DNA of 64,000 nucleotides from Hansfordia pulvinata (GCA_006538405.1 BJKQ01000005.1:930001-994000), one strand, 5' to 3'. Shown: positions 45,036 through 56,546, numbered from the stretch's first letter. Made by a program: numbers and translations. The notes: a model not told the origin generated them from the sequence alone.

Positions 45036-46693
45036 ATGGACGGACACAGTCACGGAATGCCCCATGCTCAGGCCAACAGTATGCTCGGGTTTTCTGGCAA
45101 CTCAAATATGAATCAGGTGAGTTTGACTTCCGCAGTATCAAGGTCCAGCTGCCGGCTTCCTTCACCTACATCCGCGTCGCCAAAACGCGGCTTCTGACCC
45201 ATTTCGCAGCAAATGTCACAACAAGCCTCCAACGACATGATGTCGCTCTTCGACAACAATATGTTCAACGGTTTTGATACCATGTCTATGAACCTGGATG
45301 GCTTCGAGGACATGAGCGACCTCCCACAGCAGCAATTCCAGCCTGCAACTAGTGAAGGCCCAGGTTCAAATGGTATGACAGCTGCCGACACCGCAACATA
45401 TTCCTCAAAACAGGACGAGAGTGCCACTCCCGGTGCGTCTTCGACTGCCAATGCGGCGCCCGGCAGTTCCAACCTGCAACCCGGCAGCACTCTCACCGAG
45501 TTTACCAAGAGAAGAAACTGGCCCGCCAAAGTGGTGGAGGAACTGAAAGACTTACTGCAGATCCTCGATGCGCACGGGAGAATCAAATACGTCTCACCGA
45601 GTGTGACAGCACTGACCGGCCACGAACCACCAGACGTGACGGAGCGATTCCTCAGAGAGCTGATCCATCCTGACGACGTGGGCACATTCACATCGGAGAT
45701 GAACGAGTCGATTGCGACAGGCACACCCCTCCGCATGTTCTACCGCCTGAAGAAGAAAGATGGCACGTACGCCATATTCGAGTCTGTCGGCCATGCCCAT
45801 ATCGCCGCGGCGAAATTCGCCCCCAACCCGGACAATCAGTCGCCCTTTTGCCAAGCCGTCTTCGTCATGTCAAGACCGTATCCGACCAGGAACGCATCTC
45901 TCCTGGACTCATTCTTGGAGCATAAAATAGAGAATGAGAGGCTAAGACGCAGAGTGGCCGAGCTGAGAAAAGAGGAAGAGGAAGAGGAGGCTTCTCATTC
46001 CAGCTGGCTTGCCGGCCAAGACGGGCGCTCCGACGTGACGCCATCTGACGACACCATGGCAACTTCTCAACACGGCGGTATGGGCGGCATCTCCAGCCAG
46101 GCTGCTGCGGACACGCAGTCTATGCCTCCGCCTGAGAGAACGACGCCTCTTAATATTGCGCTCACGAGAGAGAATCTTGAAGGCGCCAATGCTGGCAATC
46201 GCATCGACTCGATCAAGGACAAAATGGCTAGATTCGACGGGCCCTCTCACACGGACACCATCGAAATGCTCACAGGGCTGCGATACGTGGAGGGCGAGAG
46301 GAGTCGCGGGATCACTACTGGCAATGCCAGCCCTACGTTGATCAAGGGAGATGCCGGCATAGCCATTCCCGTGGATAGAGACCCGAGGACCGGCGAAAAG
46401 AAGAAGAAACTGAAAGTTGCCGAGGAATATGTTTGCACGGATTGCGGTTAGTCCTCCCATCCCCCCCCCCCCCCCCCCCAGGCCTCTTGCGCTCTGCACA
46501 GACCTCAGGATCTAAACTGATCGATGCAGGCACTTTGGATTCTCCCGAGTGGAGAAAAGGACCCAGCGGGCCCAAAACCCTGTGTAATGCATGTGGTCTT
46601 CGATGGGCCAAAAAGGAGAAGAAGAAGAACGCCAACGGGACCAACGGCGGGGGGATGACGCCCACGCAAACTGGACCGGGTGGCGAGTCATGA
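45036..46693 (+). CDS. wc-2: White-collar-2 type GATA/PAS transcription factor
   Basis: Three exons: 45036..45116, 45210..46446 and 46530..46693 (493 aa). The introns are 93 and 83 nt, and both splices keep the frame. After a Gln/Ser-rich N-terminus, a single PAS domain lies at about residues 135-235 ([55 protein letters not shown]). A leucine/arginine-rich helix and acidic patch follow. A GATA-type zinc finger with CX2CX18CX2C spacing sits at the C-terminus (Cys 436, 439, 458, 461; [21 protein letters not shown]), split by the last intron just after its second cysteine. There is no LOV flavin-binding cysteine motif, as expected for WC-2 rather than WC-1. The protein should be nuclear and pair with WC-1 for blue-light responses and the circadian clock. 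The last intron begins GTTAGT and contains a C19 tract. Confidence 0.94.
46461..46479. repeat. C19 homopolymer inside a wc-2 intron
   Basis: Nineteen C on the coding strand, starting 14 bases after the donor of the second wc-2 intron. It is immediately followed by AG, giving a decoy acceptor at 46480-46481. Using that acceptor would make a 35-nt intron and break the zinc finger, so the acceptor at 46528-46529 is preferred. Confidence 0.85.
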
Positions 46694-47149
46694 GTCTTGG
46701 CACTCCGGTTTAGACATCACCTAGAGAAAGCAAAGCGAACGTTTCACGACATCCTAGACGACAGCATAAGGAGGGCGGAAATCGAGCGGGAGGGGCATCG
46801 GTGTGCACAGGGGACAAGGCTGTAGTTGACGACTGCACGGACGGCGTTTCCTGCATTTGCAGGCGTTGGCTCTGTCATGAAAAGACGAAACATTGCGGCT
46901 TGAAGAGGAACCGTTGCTTGCCCAAGCACTGGTTATCACGGCATTGACGATTGCTAATGATATACCTTTCGACAAGAGGGATTTGACGCGTTGGTTGGCC
47001 AATGGCCGAGAGCAACAAAACATACTCTCGTTCTGGCCCAGTGCACCAAGGATCCCCTATATCGGGTACGAATACGTTCTGGAGTTACTGCTTCAGCACA
47101 AGCGCTATGGTTCGAACGACACAATAGACAGCGACAGCCCACACGACTG
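46694..47149. other. Convergent 3' region between wc-2 and the crotonase gene
   Basis: About 0.45 kb holds both 3' untranslated regions. Nothing else was recognised. Confidence 0.5.
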
Positions 47150-48142
47150 TCAGATCTTGCTCTTCAGAGAATCGCCACCCTCCTCCCACCAGGGCCACGC
47201 AGCAGGTTTGTCATCCTCCCATTCGCCTCGGAACACGGGGTCTCGCTTCTCAAGGAAGCTGCGGATGCCTTCGCGACTATCTGGGCCGCGGAACAGGTCG
47301 AAAAAGACGTTGCTCTCGAGCAAATGGGCGCCCTCGGGCGATGTGGCACCCCGGAAGACCATGTCCTTCATGGCGCGAGTGCTGAGAGCGCTGGTATTGG
47401 CGGCAATGTCTTCGGCGAGCTCGATGGCACGAGGCACAACACGATCCGGCTCGACAACCTCGGCAAACAGGTCGCGTACGGCCGCATCGGTCGCAGGGCA
47501 CACGGCGCCAGTGGTGACAAGATGCAGAGCACGTCCGGCGCCTAGGATGCGCGGCAGGAAGAAGGACGAGCAGGCCTCCATGTTGATGCCGCGGCGCGCA
47601 AAGACAAACCCGACTTTGGCCGCACTGGACACGACCCGCAAGTTGCATGGCAGCGTCATGGTGATCCCGACGCCGACCGCGTGCCCGTTGAGCGCGGCGA
47701 TGACGGGCTTATTGCACCGGTAGATGGCGAGGCTGACGCGGCCGCCACCATCGACGTGAGTGCGTCGCTGGATGGCCAGGTCTCTCTGTGCGATGTCGCC
47801 AGCACCAGGCTCGACCGCGCTGCCCTGCTGCTGTCCCTTGTTGTTCGCCTCCGTCTTGGCGCTTGCGCCGTCCAGGTCCATGCCAGGGCAAAAGATGCGG
47901 TTGGAGGGGTCGGAACCAGTGAAGACGATGGCCCGCACGCGCGGGTCGCCCGATAGCAGGCCGAAGGCGGCGACCAGCGACTCGACCATGGAATCGGTGA
48001 AGGCGTTGCGGTGCGCCGGGCGGTCCAGCCGCAGCACGACGGTGCGCGTCGCCTCGGGGGCCGAGGGAGGCACGTGCTCGAAGCTGACCTCGGGCAACCT
48101 CAGCGCCGCGTATGACGGCGGGTAGCGCTGTGGAGTGGGCAT
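47150..48142 (-). CDS. Enoyl-CoA hydratase/isomerase family protein, probably peroxisomal
   Basis: Single exon, 330 aa. It is a crotonase-fold protein. TVVLRLDRPAHRNAFTDSMVESL opens the domain, the first oxyanion-hole loop is CPGMDL (87-90), and the second is NGHAVGVGITMTLPCNLRV (152-170). An insert rich in Gln, Gly and Lys lies at about 92-125. The Glu expected in the first catalytic position of hydratases (the GG-E-LA type motif) is replaced by Gly/Val. A Glu (E189, in GINMEACSS) sits where delta3-delta2-enoyl-CoA isomerases keep their single catalytic acid. This favours isomerase-like rather than hydratase chemistry, although broad-specificity homologues exist. The C-terminus ends SKI, a plausible type 1 peroxisomal targeting signal, fitting a role in peroxisomal beta-oxidation. 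The N-terminal extension of about 30 residues is Pro-rich. Confidence 0.88.
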   Translation of the reverse strand: MPTPQRYPPSYAALRLPEVSFEHVPPSAPEATRTVVLRLDRPAHRNAFTDSMVESLVAAFGLLSGDPRVRAIVFTGSDPSNRIFCPGMDLDGASAKTEANNKGQQQGSAVEPGAGDIAQRDLAIQRRTHVDGGGRVSLAIYRCNKPVIAALNGHAVGVGITMTLPCNLRVVSSAAKVGFVFARRGINMEACSSFFLPRILGAGRALHLVTTGAVCPATDAAVRDLFAEVVEPDRVVPRAIELAEDIAANTSALSTRAMKDMVFRGATSPEGAHLLESNVFFDLFRGPDSREGIRSFLEKRDPVFRGEWEDDKPAAWPWWEEGGDSLKSKI

Positions 48143-49253
48143 GTCTCTTTATTCGTGGATAAATGGGCGAGGATACGCGATTTTGTACCCGTTCTGGGAG
48201 CGGGCGGCAAGGAAGCGGACTTGGCCGGATGATGAGACGCTGTCACTTCACCAGGCAGCGCGGATATAGTTCAGCTCGCTCACAGATCAGATCAGTTCAG
48301 ATCAGATCAGGTAGTTGCGGGAAAGCTGATGGATGAGAGACCGAAATTTGTTTACAACAATTAGACCCGGTGCTGTGCTCCAAGGCGACCCTTCTCGCGA
48401 GACATGGAAGCACGGGCCAGCCGTGTATTTGTATTCTGACCGGCTGGGGCCTTGTCATGGACGTCACGCTTGCCGATCCCCAGACGGTGACGGGGGATGG
48501 TTCGGCTCGCTACCCCACCGGCTATCCCGTATGCCGGGGACCGAAAAAGGCGGGGGAGGGGGGAAACTTGGGGTTCCCGACAAGGGCTTGGTGATGATTC
48601 CCTCACGTTTCCTCGTCGCACCTAGAAGGAATACAGCCGCGGGGCGAGGCTGCCTGTGGCCGTTGGCAGCTATCCACAACAGCGTGGCATCATGGAAAAG
48701 CAGTTCTAGTTCGCAAGCAAAATCCTCACCAACGGCCTATCGATCCCGTGTCCCCGCCGTACAAGCATTCCATGGACATAGAGCCGGACCTACCCAAACA
48801 CCAAGGTTTGGCAGCATGGATTGGGTGTCTGCTTGAAAAGGGTGGGGCGACGCTGCTTTGCTGGGGAGCAGGGGGGGGGGGGGGGGGGGGATGCGGCGGC
48901 TTTGGGTTTGCCGAGGCTCTTTTCAACTTCTCGCTGCACCCCTATCTACTGCTGGCATTGGCTGCTATTCCGCAGCTGGGTCACTCGCCTTCGGAAGGTA
49001 GGTCGAGCCCTTACTGTTGCGTCCACAGCTCTCCGCGCGCTGGCGGAACACCATCAGACGTTGCGTGATGGCATCGCAGGGCTTGTATCCAACGTTATTT
49101 TGGGATTCCCAACAACCACCTGTGAAGTATCGCGGATGGTCTGCTTGGTGGTTTTTTTTTTAAATTCGGAATCAGAGAGGCTCGATAGCCAGATTTTCAT
49201 CTCTGTAGCACCCATGAAAACAGTCATGTCCACCATACTGGCAGACCAACACT
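48143..49253. other. Upstream region of the crotonase gene, with repeats
   Basis: A short imperfect AGATC repeat lies at about 48282-48311, some 150 bp upstream of the start codon, and a G20 run lies at 48871-48890. The right part should contain the 3' end of the DUF7721 gene. No further gene is recognised. Confidence 0.5.
48871..48890. repeat. G20 homopolymer
   Basis: An uninterrupted run of 20 G on the + strand, about 370 bp downstream of the DUF7721 stop codon. Frames across it become poly-Gly or poly-Pro and are not genes. Confidence 0.85.
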
Positions 49254-50436
49254 TCACAGGAACTTAGAGGCCAGGCCCAGGAGCCCCGAGGCACCGCCGC
49301 CGCCGCCACCAGACCCGTTGCTCTTGAGGTACATCTTGAGTGCCATCTCACCAGCCTTCATCACAGCCGACTCCTTGCTCGAACCTCCCGAAACCTGGCC
49401 CTGAGACGCCTTCTGATCGAAAAGCTACAAATCGGGTTTCGTCGTCGTCAGCGGGTTACACAGATTACCTCCCAGTCGGCAAGCACGCGGTTCTCTAGAG
49501 TGGGGGCAAGAAAATGGGAAGGCGAGTGGTCTACTCACCTTGCTGGCCTCGCCCATGGCCATGCCAATGAACGCGGACTGGCTGTTGTCCCCCTACACAC
49601 GCAAGTCAGTGGGTGCTAATGCTAGCATCGCCGACAGGGCCACCATACGTGAGAGCTGTTGCCGCTGCCCGAGAACATCTTGAGGGCCTGCATGGCGGCC
49701 GCGGATCCGACGCCCTTATCGTCGACTTCGCCCCCGTCATCGCCGTCGCCGTAGTATCGCTTGTGGTGTCGGACAGCCTCTGTGATGGCGTAGGCCCAAT
49801 GCGTCAGCAGGATTCCCGTTGCTGGAGCGCTCTTCTCGCCCTTCCGCTCCCCTGGATTCTGGCCCCGGTGCCACGAACTGTGGGGCAGTACGCACCGTCC
49901 TCGTCGATTTCCTCGTTGGCGACCGAGTGTTTCTTCTGGCCGAGGGCGCCAATAACGTTGGAGAAGAAGTCGCCGTCGCCGGAGTTGCCTGCGTGGCGGC
50001 GGGCGTGGTCTGAGGCGCCACTGAAGTCGTCGTCGAGTCCGCCGCCGTAACCGCCCGCCGGGTAGGCGCCCCCGTGGGTCTCTGTTGACGGCGGTCAGTA
50101 GGTGGGCGCGTGGTGAGGATGGTATCGCTCGTCTCGCGAAGGTAGAGGGGAATACGGACTGTTGCCACCGTAGTCATCGCGACGGTCATCACGGCCGCCG
50201 TAGTCGTCGCGACGGTCGTCTCGGCCGCCGTAGTCGTCGCGACGGTCGTCTCGGCCGCCGTAGTCGTCTCGGCGCTCGTCTCGGCCGCCGTAGTCGTCTC
50301 GGCGCTCGTCTCGGCCGCCGTGGTCGTCTCGGCGCTCGCTGCGCCCGCCGTAATCCTCACGTCGGTCGTCGCGGCCTCCATAGCTGTCACCACCTCCGTA
50401 GCCGCCGCGGCTCTCGTAGTCATCTCTGTACGACAT
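49254..50436 (-). CDS. DUF7721 ('beta-flanking') protein with RGD-rich tandem repeats (five exons)
   Basis: Minus-strand exons 50436..50160, 50081..49896, 49779..49649, 49592..49539 and 49424..49254 total 819 nt (272 aa). Introns are 78, 116, 56 and 114 nt. The last three have good borders (GTGCGT, GTATGG and GTGAGT donors). The first uses a weak GTCCGT donor but is required to skip an in-frame TGA at 50097-50095. The N-terminus is a disordered repeat of seven 10-residue units of the form YGGRDDRRDD. The rest matches the fungal DUF7721 pattern: HARRHAGNSGDGDFFSNV, ALGQKKHSV, EAVRHHKRYYG, GSAAAMQALKMF, SAFIGMAMGEASKLFDQ, KESAVMKAGEMALKMYLKS and a GLLGLASKFL end. No function is established for this family. 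The Arg/Gly/Asp repeats suggest a disordered, possibly RNA- or condensate-related region (inference). Confidence 0.82.
50173..50382 (-). repeat. Coding minisatellite, 7 x 30 bp
   Basis: Seven consecutive 30-bp units encode variants of YGGRDDRRDD (residues 19-88 of the DUF7721 protein). The three units nearest 50173 are almost identical at the nucleotide level and the outer ones have diverged, suggesting recent unit duplication at one end. Copy number may vary between strains. Confidence 0.9.
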
Positions 50437-53400
50437 GTTGGCGGGGTAGCGGGGTATGCTGCAACAGAGAGTTGAGTTAGATCAAGGCATGAAGAGGGGG
50501 GAGGGGGTTCGGGCGAGATAGGTGGTCGGGACGCACGTTGTGAAAGTGACGTATGTCGATGTCGTTGTTTGATGGTGTGGCCGTGCGGGAGCCGCTTGGT
50601 GATAGCTTCAGCGAAGAGGAGGAGAAGAAGGATTCTTGAGGCAACTGCGGCCTGTTATGGGACGTGCCTGCCCGCCGCTAGCCAGCGCCAGAGGGGGGAG
50701 CTGCGGCCCCAAGCAAACCAACCAGGTGGGCTTACGAGTACCTACCTACCTACCTGACGCTGGGGCGAGAGCAGGTTACTCGTAGAAGCTCGGGGTATGA
50801 CGTGTGCGGGGCGACGGCGGCGCGCGTCTGGAAGATCCATCATCTTGGTTGGGCATGGCCCCATCCACCAGACTTCCAACTTCTTCTCATGTCTGGTGCC
50901 TGTGCTCGCCTGTTCTTGTGCTTGTGCTTCTGCTCGTGCCTGTGCTTGTGCACCCACCGGCCCGATGGACCTCACATGGTCCTAGCATCAACCATGGCAG
51001 CCCATTCATCGCATTGATGTAACTTACAACTTGGGTCGTCAGCCACTTTCGTCCATCCGTTCCCTGCCCACTTACCTGAGTACCTAGGTCTCGCACGCGT
51101 CTCGTCTCCCGAGCGTCACAAGCCTGCGCCATGGAGCCGCCACTCACACCACCACGACACCACGACACCACAACACCACATCCCCGCACTGTGGCTGCCC
51201 ATGGACACGTCCCACGTGGAACGGTCTGGGAGACCTGAGCCCCGACTTGTGACGCAGCAGCCAGCTGGCACGTTTAAGGATTCATGGGGATCCAGGTGAT
51301 GGCCAACAGGGACCTCTGGGACGACGACGCCGCCGAGCTGCTTCTCACCAGCAGAATGACTCGCCCACTTGAATTGCCAGAGCAATTAAGATCACATCTC
51401 CATGCCACTATACCCAGCTGGAAGCAGAGACAATCGGGCTCAGCACGAGTCAGGACCCTTGACTCTCTTCCAGGAAAAGCCATTCTTTCCTGATCCACCT
51501 GGGAGTTGAGCCTTGTTGACAAGGACTCGATCCCCCAGCCAGACAAGCTACCTACTTCAAGGCAGCCCTCGCTGTGTGAGAGGAAAGGTGAAACGCTACT
51601 TACGCGTACCATCAAAACACCCATCGGCTCATCTTTCCAGCACCGCGATCGTATACTGGCGCCGCATACATGGCCATAGCCATACAGGTTAGAAGACTTT
51701 ACTCGCTGCAACTTCTGCCTACGGAGGGTTTCAGTCAGCCAGACAACAGACAGGCACCGGAGCCCCAATAACTTGACGGTCTGGGATCCAGAGGGTGTTT
51801 TAACTGCAACTAGATGGCCTGGGGAGAAAAGGTTGAGGGCCTGAGCAACCTTGCCTGTTGGCAGTCTCCACTCCATCGTCGCCTCCTACGAGTAGTGTCC
51901 AGGGAAGGACTGCGACCAAGAGACTACAGATTCGACAACCTCAAGCCTGTTTTCTACTCGCCCATCTAGAACCATCATGATGTTGGAAACAGGGAACGGC
52001 TATCGCACCAGTGACGAAGAGCGTACGCGCCATTGTTTTTTTCTCGGAGCAGATTGATATTCGCCATGGGCCACAGCGCGCCCGAGGGGATTCAACCAAA
52101 GCTATACAAGGCCTATACTCGTAGGGCCTGCCCCTCATCAGAGAGCCCACCGGTGTCGGCATCCAGAAAGAGATCAGTCATCTCGACCAGTCCCGCAGCT
52201 GGATAGCCCAGGTAAGTGAATATACAGGCTCGAATATTGAGCGAAAAGGACTTTGGTCGATGACTCGTGCTACAAGGCATTCAAAAGGTAACGCTGCTCT
52301 CGACCGCCAACTGGAAGTGACGCAGCTGAAGTAGGTGGCTTGATGGCGACCAATCTGCATTCCGATGAGCCTGGCGACGCTGGTACGAGTATCTGCGCAG
52401 AACAACGGGCTTCGCCGCTTCAAATGGCCAGCCTCCACTTAGGACGGCGGGTATAGCCGCTGAAACATCACTTGGGGCTCTCAGCGCATTGACTCTCAAG
52501 CACTGCATCTCTGGCGACCACGCGTAAGCGAGGCTTGGACCTAGGGGATTCTTGCAGCACCCTGTGGATAACCAAGTGGGTAGAAAGCCCAGGCGCCGGG
52601 GTCTTGTCAGCAGAGGGATAGATTCGTGTGGGCCACACAGCGCTCACCTAACTGTTTCTGGAAAATGCATGAACAGCTCTTCGCCTCTCTTTTTCAACCT
52701 CTCGAGTGCTCAGCGAGCCGGCTTGCTCAAGACAGGTGGGCATTTGAGACCGCCGAGAGGAAGCCGAGCAAGATAAGTAGGTGGGAGACCTCGCAGACTG
52801 GCGGTCCTCAGATCTCGGCTCCTCATGAGCCTTACGACTGAACTTTTTAGCCTTTGTTTAGGCCCTGCTACTCGTACACCTCACGACTACCGACACATTT
52901 CGGCCACGGACTGTCACCTCCATATCACACGCTGCAAGTGACTGGAGACTTTTGTTGCTATGCAATCACGGCCAAGTGGGGGTCCCAATCCCTCGCACAT
53001 CTCGAGCGCCGCCAGTGGTACCCGGACTCGTACGAAGTGAGAATCAACCTCCGGAAGCAACTGGCGTGAGACGAGCAGCAGTCTTCCCAGATTAGGCGAC
53101 CTTGGAATTCATCATGCAGTCGGGCGGAAATCGCTCTCATGGGAGTGAAGTTGGAAGACACGAGCATGGGGACAGCTTTGCCGCCACCGCCGCCCCGCCT
53201 CTATTCCCGACTGCGATGCGCTTTCGGGGTTCTGCATCCGTGGGTGCCGTTCGTTCAAGCCATCAAGGAGGTAGGTAGACATCGTTTCCTATTTCCATTC
53301 GACCACCTCTCCTCACCCCCACACATATCTCGGATCACAGATACCCGCGACAGCAGCTAACCTGGCGTGCCTGGCTTCTCACTCAGCAGAAGAGGGGCTT

Positions 53401-55336
53401 CTCGGCTCGTGCAGGGCCCTGTGGCCCTGAACCAAGACGCTACGGATACACGAGCGGGCGATCTGCACCACCGTTGAGCGCACCGATAATCGACCGAGAC
53501 GACTCGACTAGCCGACCGACTGTCGATCGTTGCAACGGCCGGACCGCAACTGGCACACTGACTCCCGGTGGGCCCGTGTCCCGACCAGCAGAGCCTCCAA
53601 CGTCGACTTCCTCCCGTGAGGCGTGCAGTGTTCATTGGCTGAAGTGGCCGCGCTCTCTGTTGTTGGAGGCGGATGGATGGTAGGGAGCACGCCATATTCC
53701 CATGCGACCGGAGATCTCCTGCCCACTCAGTCCAGTCCCGCATGAGTACATGGGCCCGGACGAGTGCGTGGTCGCACATTCTGCTCGCACAAGTTGATGG
53801 TTTGGCGATACGACCAACCATCCCAGCCCCTCTACCCCTGCCGGCCGCCCTTGATCCAGCCGGGATGCAGAGGCGAGATGAGATCCAACCCGAGTGGAAT
53901 CGCAGCAAGTGGGCGCCAGGCCGGGGGGCCGGTAGCCCAAGTCAGCAGAGCAGCCGCCAAGGCGAAAGCCGACTAGGGACACTGATCAGTGATGAATCTA
54001 TTGACTGGGCTTGCTGGGGACGTTTACCGTGGCATCTGAAGGGTGGGTCAGGACCGTGAGCTGGACAGGCCCGACCCCTGCCGCGTTTGGCGTCGCTGGT
54101 GCCGAAGCTGGCGGACGGGCCCGCCAAAAGGGCGATCCAGCGCCCCAGATCCGAGAATGAGGGGTGCCCCACGGCGCATCCACGGCATCCAATCTGCCCG
54201 TACGTGTACGCGACGACCATACGGATAGGGCGGGCAGCGCGGCGGCGGGGGCCGCACGGCCGTTGGCAAGCGAGGCACGCACGCGCACGTTGCGGCACAA
54301 GTTGCGACGCAGGCTTGCTTCTGATAGGCCAAGCCGCCCAAGAGCTGACGAGTGCTCCCCGGTGGCGCTACTCGGACAGGACGCGAGCATCCACGCGGCG
54401 AGCCAACATGCAGGCAGGCCGGCGCTGCTCTACTCGTACGAGCACTCGAACGCTCTGAGCACGTTGTGGATGAAGGGGGGAGGAAGAAAAAGAAAAGGGG
54501 CTTGTCGTGACGATGAGCCCAAGGCAAGCATCCCGGGCATTCCCTGTCGGATCGCCATCACCGGATGACTGGTCACATCGTTCACAATGCGCTCGTGGCG
54601 CACAGAGCAGGCGCGCGACACTCGTACGGATGGGCACGATAGAGATGGCACAGGACATGGGGCACCGTTACCAAGGATAACACTCCCTACGACCACGATA
54701 CTGACTGATGGATGGGCGGGCAGGGTCGACTGCGCCTTATGGCTGACAAAAGGAGGCGCCGCAGACTTGACAGCAGTGGGCAAGCCGCTCTCTCTACTCG
54801 TATCTCTCTCCCGCAGCGCAGCCCTAAAAGGCGGCCCAGCGCCTGCGCCTGGTGCCCTTTGCATCGGGGGCGGTACTCATAGACGCTCTCACGTCCCGGG
54901 TTGTTATCTCTCTGTCTCTCTCTGTCTCTCTCTCTCTCTCTTGCTTGCTTGCTTTCAGCCCTCCCCTCCCCCCGAGCCTTGCTGGAATCGACGAGCACAG
55001 GGCAGCAGCCATCTACCGCCAACACACACACGCACACGGCACAGAGCCTATGCGGAACCACTGCCACCCCCCCCTTCCTTACTATTCTTCTGCCGTAGTC
55101 TTCCGCCGCGACAAGTCAAGTCAAGACAAGGCTCGCCAGCCCGCACCAAGTGCCGGTCAGCCCACAGCCTAGCCCGGCAAAGCACTGCACAGCACAGAAC
55201 GCACAGCCCAGGCCCAGCAGGCTGGGTCAGAGGATAAGACATAAGGCTGCCCTCCTCCCTGCCTCCCCGTCTGCACTTGCACAGATCAAAAGGACCACGC
55301 AGGCCAGAGGCCCGCCCGTCCGCCCGCCCGCCCGCC
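50437..55336. other. Gene-free stretch, 4.9 kb, then leader of the transcription-factor-like gene
   Basis: GTAC-core motifs occur near 50730, 51887, 52120, 52870 and 54431, with a tandem TACC run at 50735-50755. Frames of 180-200 codons (minus 51274-51876 and minus 53357-53908) show no recognisable domain. From about 54880 the + strand is C/T-rich, with a CTCTGT/TTGC microsatellite (54905-54955), consistent with the promoter and leader of the next gene. I looked for retroelement protein motifs between 51 and 53 kb and found none I could defend. Confidence 0.45.
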
Positions 55337-56546
55337 ATGGTCGACTTCCAGTTCGTCGTCGGCGGCACGCCCCAGGAGCTGAAGAAGGGTGCTGGGAAGA
55401 CTGTCAGATCCCATGTCGCCCGCGTGGCATGGAACGCCTACCACGAAAATAACCAGAGCCACCGACCCAGGGCCTCCAAGAAGCAGCGCTCCCGCCCAAC
55501 GCTGCTCGCCGTCCGCAGCCGACCATCCCCCACGTCCGATGAGGATGAAAATGCGACCGTCGCCGCCGCCGCCGCTGCCGCCGTCACGTCTCGTGGCACC
55601 ACGGGCCCCCTCACACCAGCCTCGGGTGACGAGCACGAGTCGTCCCTCGCCAGCCACAGCACTTCGGTCGTCGTCGCACCCCCGTCCAGCGTTGTCGCCA
55701 CCGCCTCAAGGCCTGTCTTCTCTACGCCCCCAGCCCCCTCTCGATTCGCCGCGGGCCGCGGTGATCCATTCCGTACATATCCTATTGCGTGGAAGAAGAT
55801 CCTAGACGTGCTTGTGGACCACTGTAAGTTCCTGGTCGGCTTTCATCTCGGAATTCCTTGCCTCCCCCGGATGCCGAGAACGACACCTGACTGACACGCC
55901 CGCCCCGGCTCCGTGAATTGGAACAGATATCAAAAACATGGCTGTCCCCATCCTCGAGCTGGACGGCCCGAAGCGGGTCGGCCTTCTGCGGACGTCGTGG
56001 TTCCCGCTGGTCATGACGGACCCGGCACTGTTCCAAACGGTGCTTCTGATGGCGGCCTCGAGCTACGCCGAGGCGACACGCTTCCGCGGAGCTAAGCCCT
56101 ACCTCCTTGAGCTCAAGGCAGCCGCGCTGCGCGAGCTCAACGCCAGCCTGACGGGGCCCGAGGGCTCGGCGCTGAGCGACGCGGCCATCGGCGCCGTTGC
56201 CAAGATGGCCAGCTACGAGGCCCAGGTCGGGAACCGCGAGGCCTACGAGACGCACATGTACGGCCTGCAGCGCATGGTCAGCCTGCGCGGCGGCATCTTC
56301 TCGCTGGGACTCGACGGCCTGCTGCGCCGCTGCATCATGTTCATCGACACGGGTTGCTCCAAGGCTCTCGGCTGCCGACGCTTCTTCGCCGGCGACGACT
56401 TTGACTGGTCTCTTGTCGACGCCGAAGATGCTCGCCCCGGCCAGTTCGTCGCTATTGAGGCGGCGGCGGCGCCGCCGCCGCCGCGGAGCCTTGGCTTCAT
56501 TACCGCCGCTCCCGCAGTGCCCGTGGTGGCGGCAGGGCCGCCATGA
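55337..56546 (+). CDS. Fungal transcription-factor-like protein without a zinc cluster
   Basis: Join 55337..55823 and 55927..56546 around a 103-nt GT-AG intron (368 aa). The start MVDFQFVVGGTPQELKKGAGKTVRSHVARVAWNA resembles a widespread filamentous-fungal family in which a short basic N-terminus is followed by a Ser/Pro/Ala-rich linker. The conserved middle region then begins RGDPFRTYPIAWKKILDVLVDHYIKNMAVPI. The second exon has RTSWFPLVMTDPALFQTVLLMAAS and AIGAVAKMASYEAQVGNREAYETHMYGLQRMVSLRGGI, typical of the helical fungal-specific transcription factor region. No Cys6 zinc cluster or other DNA-binding motif is present, so it probably does not bind DNA by itself. The C-terminus is Ala/Pro-rich and low in complexity. 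Regulatory role is unknown. Confidence 0.8.

Noticed and set aside
51274..51876. 200-codon minus-strand frame, considered as a retroelement remnant
   Set aside because: No integrase, reverse transcriptase or RNase H motif could be found in any frame nearby.
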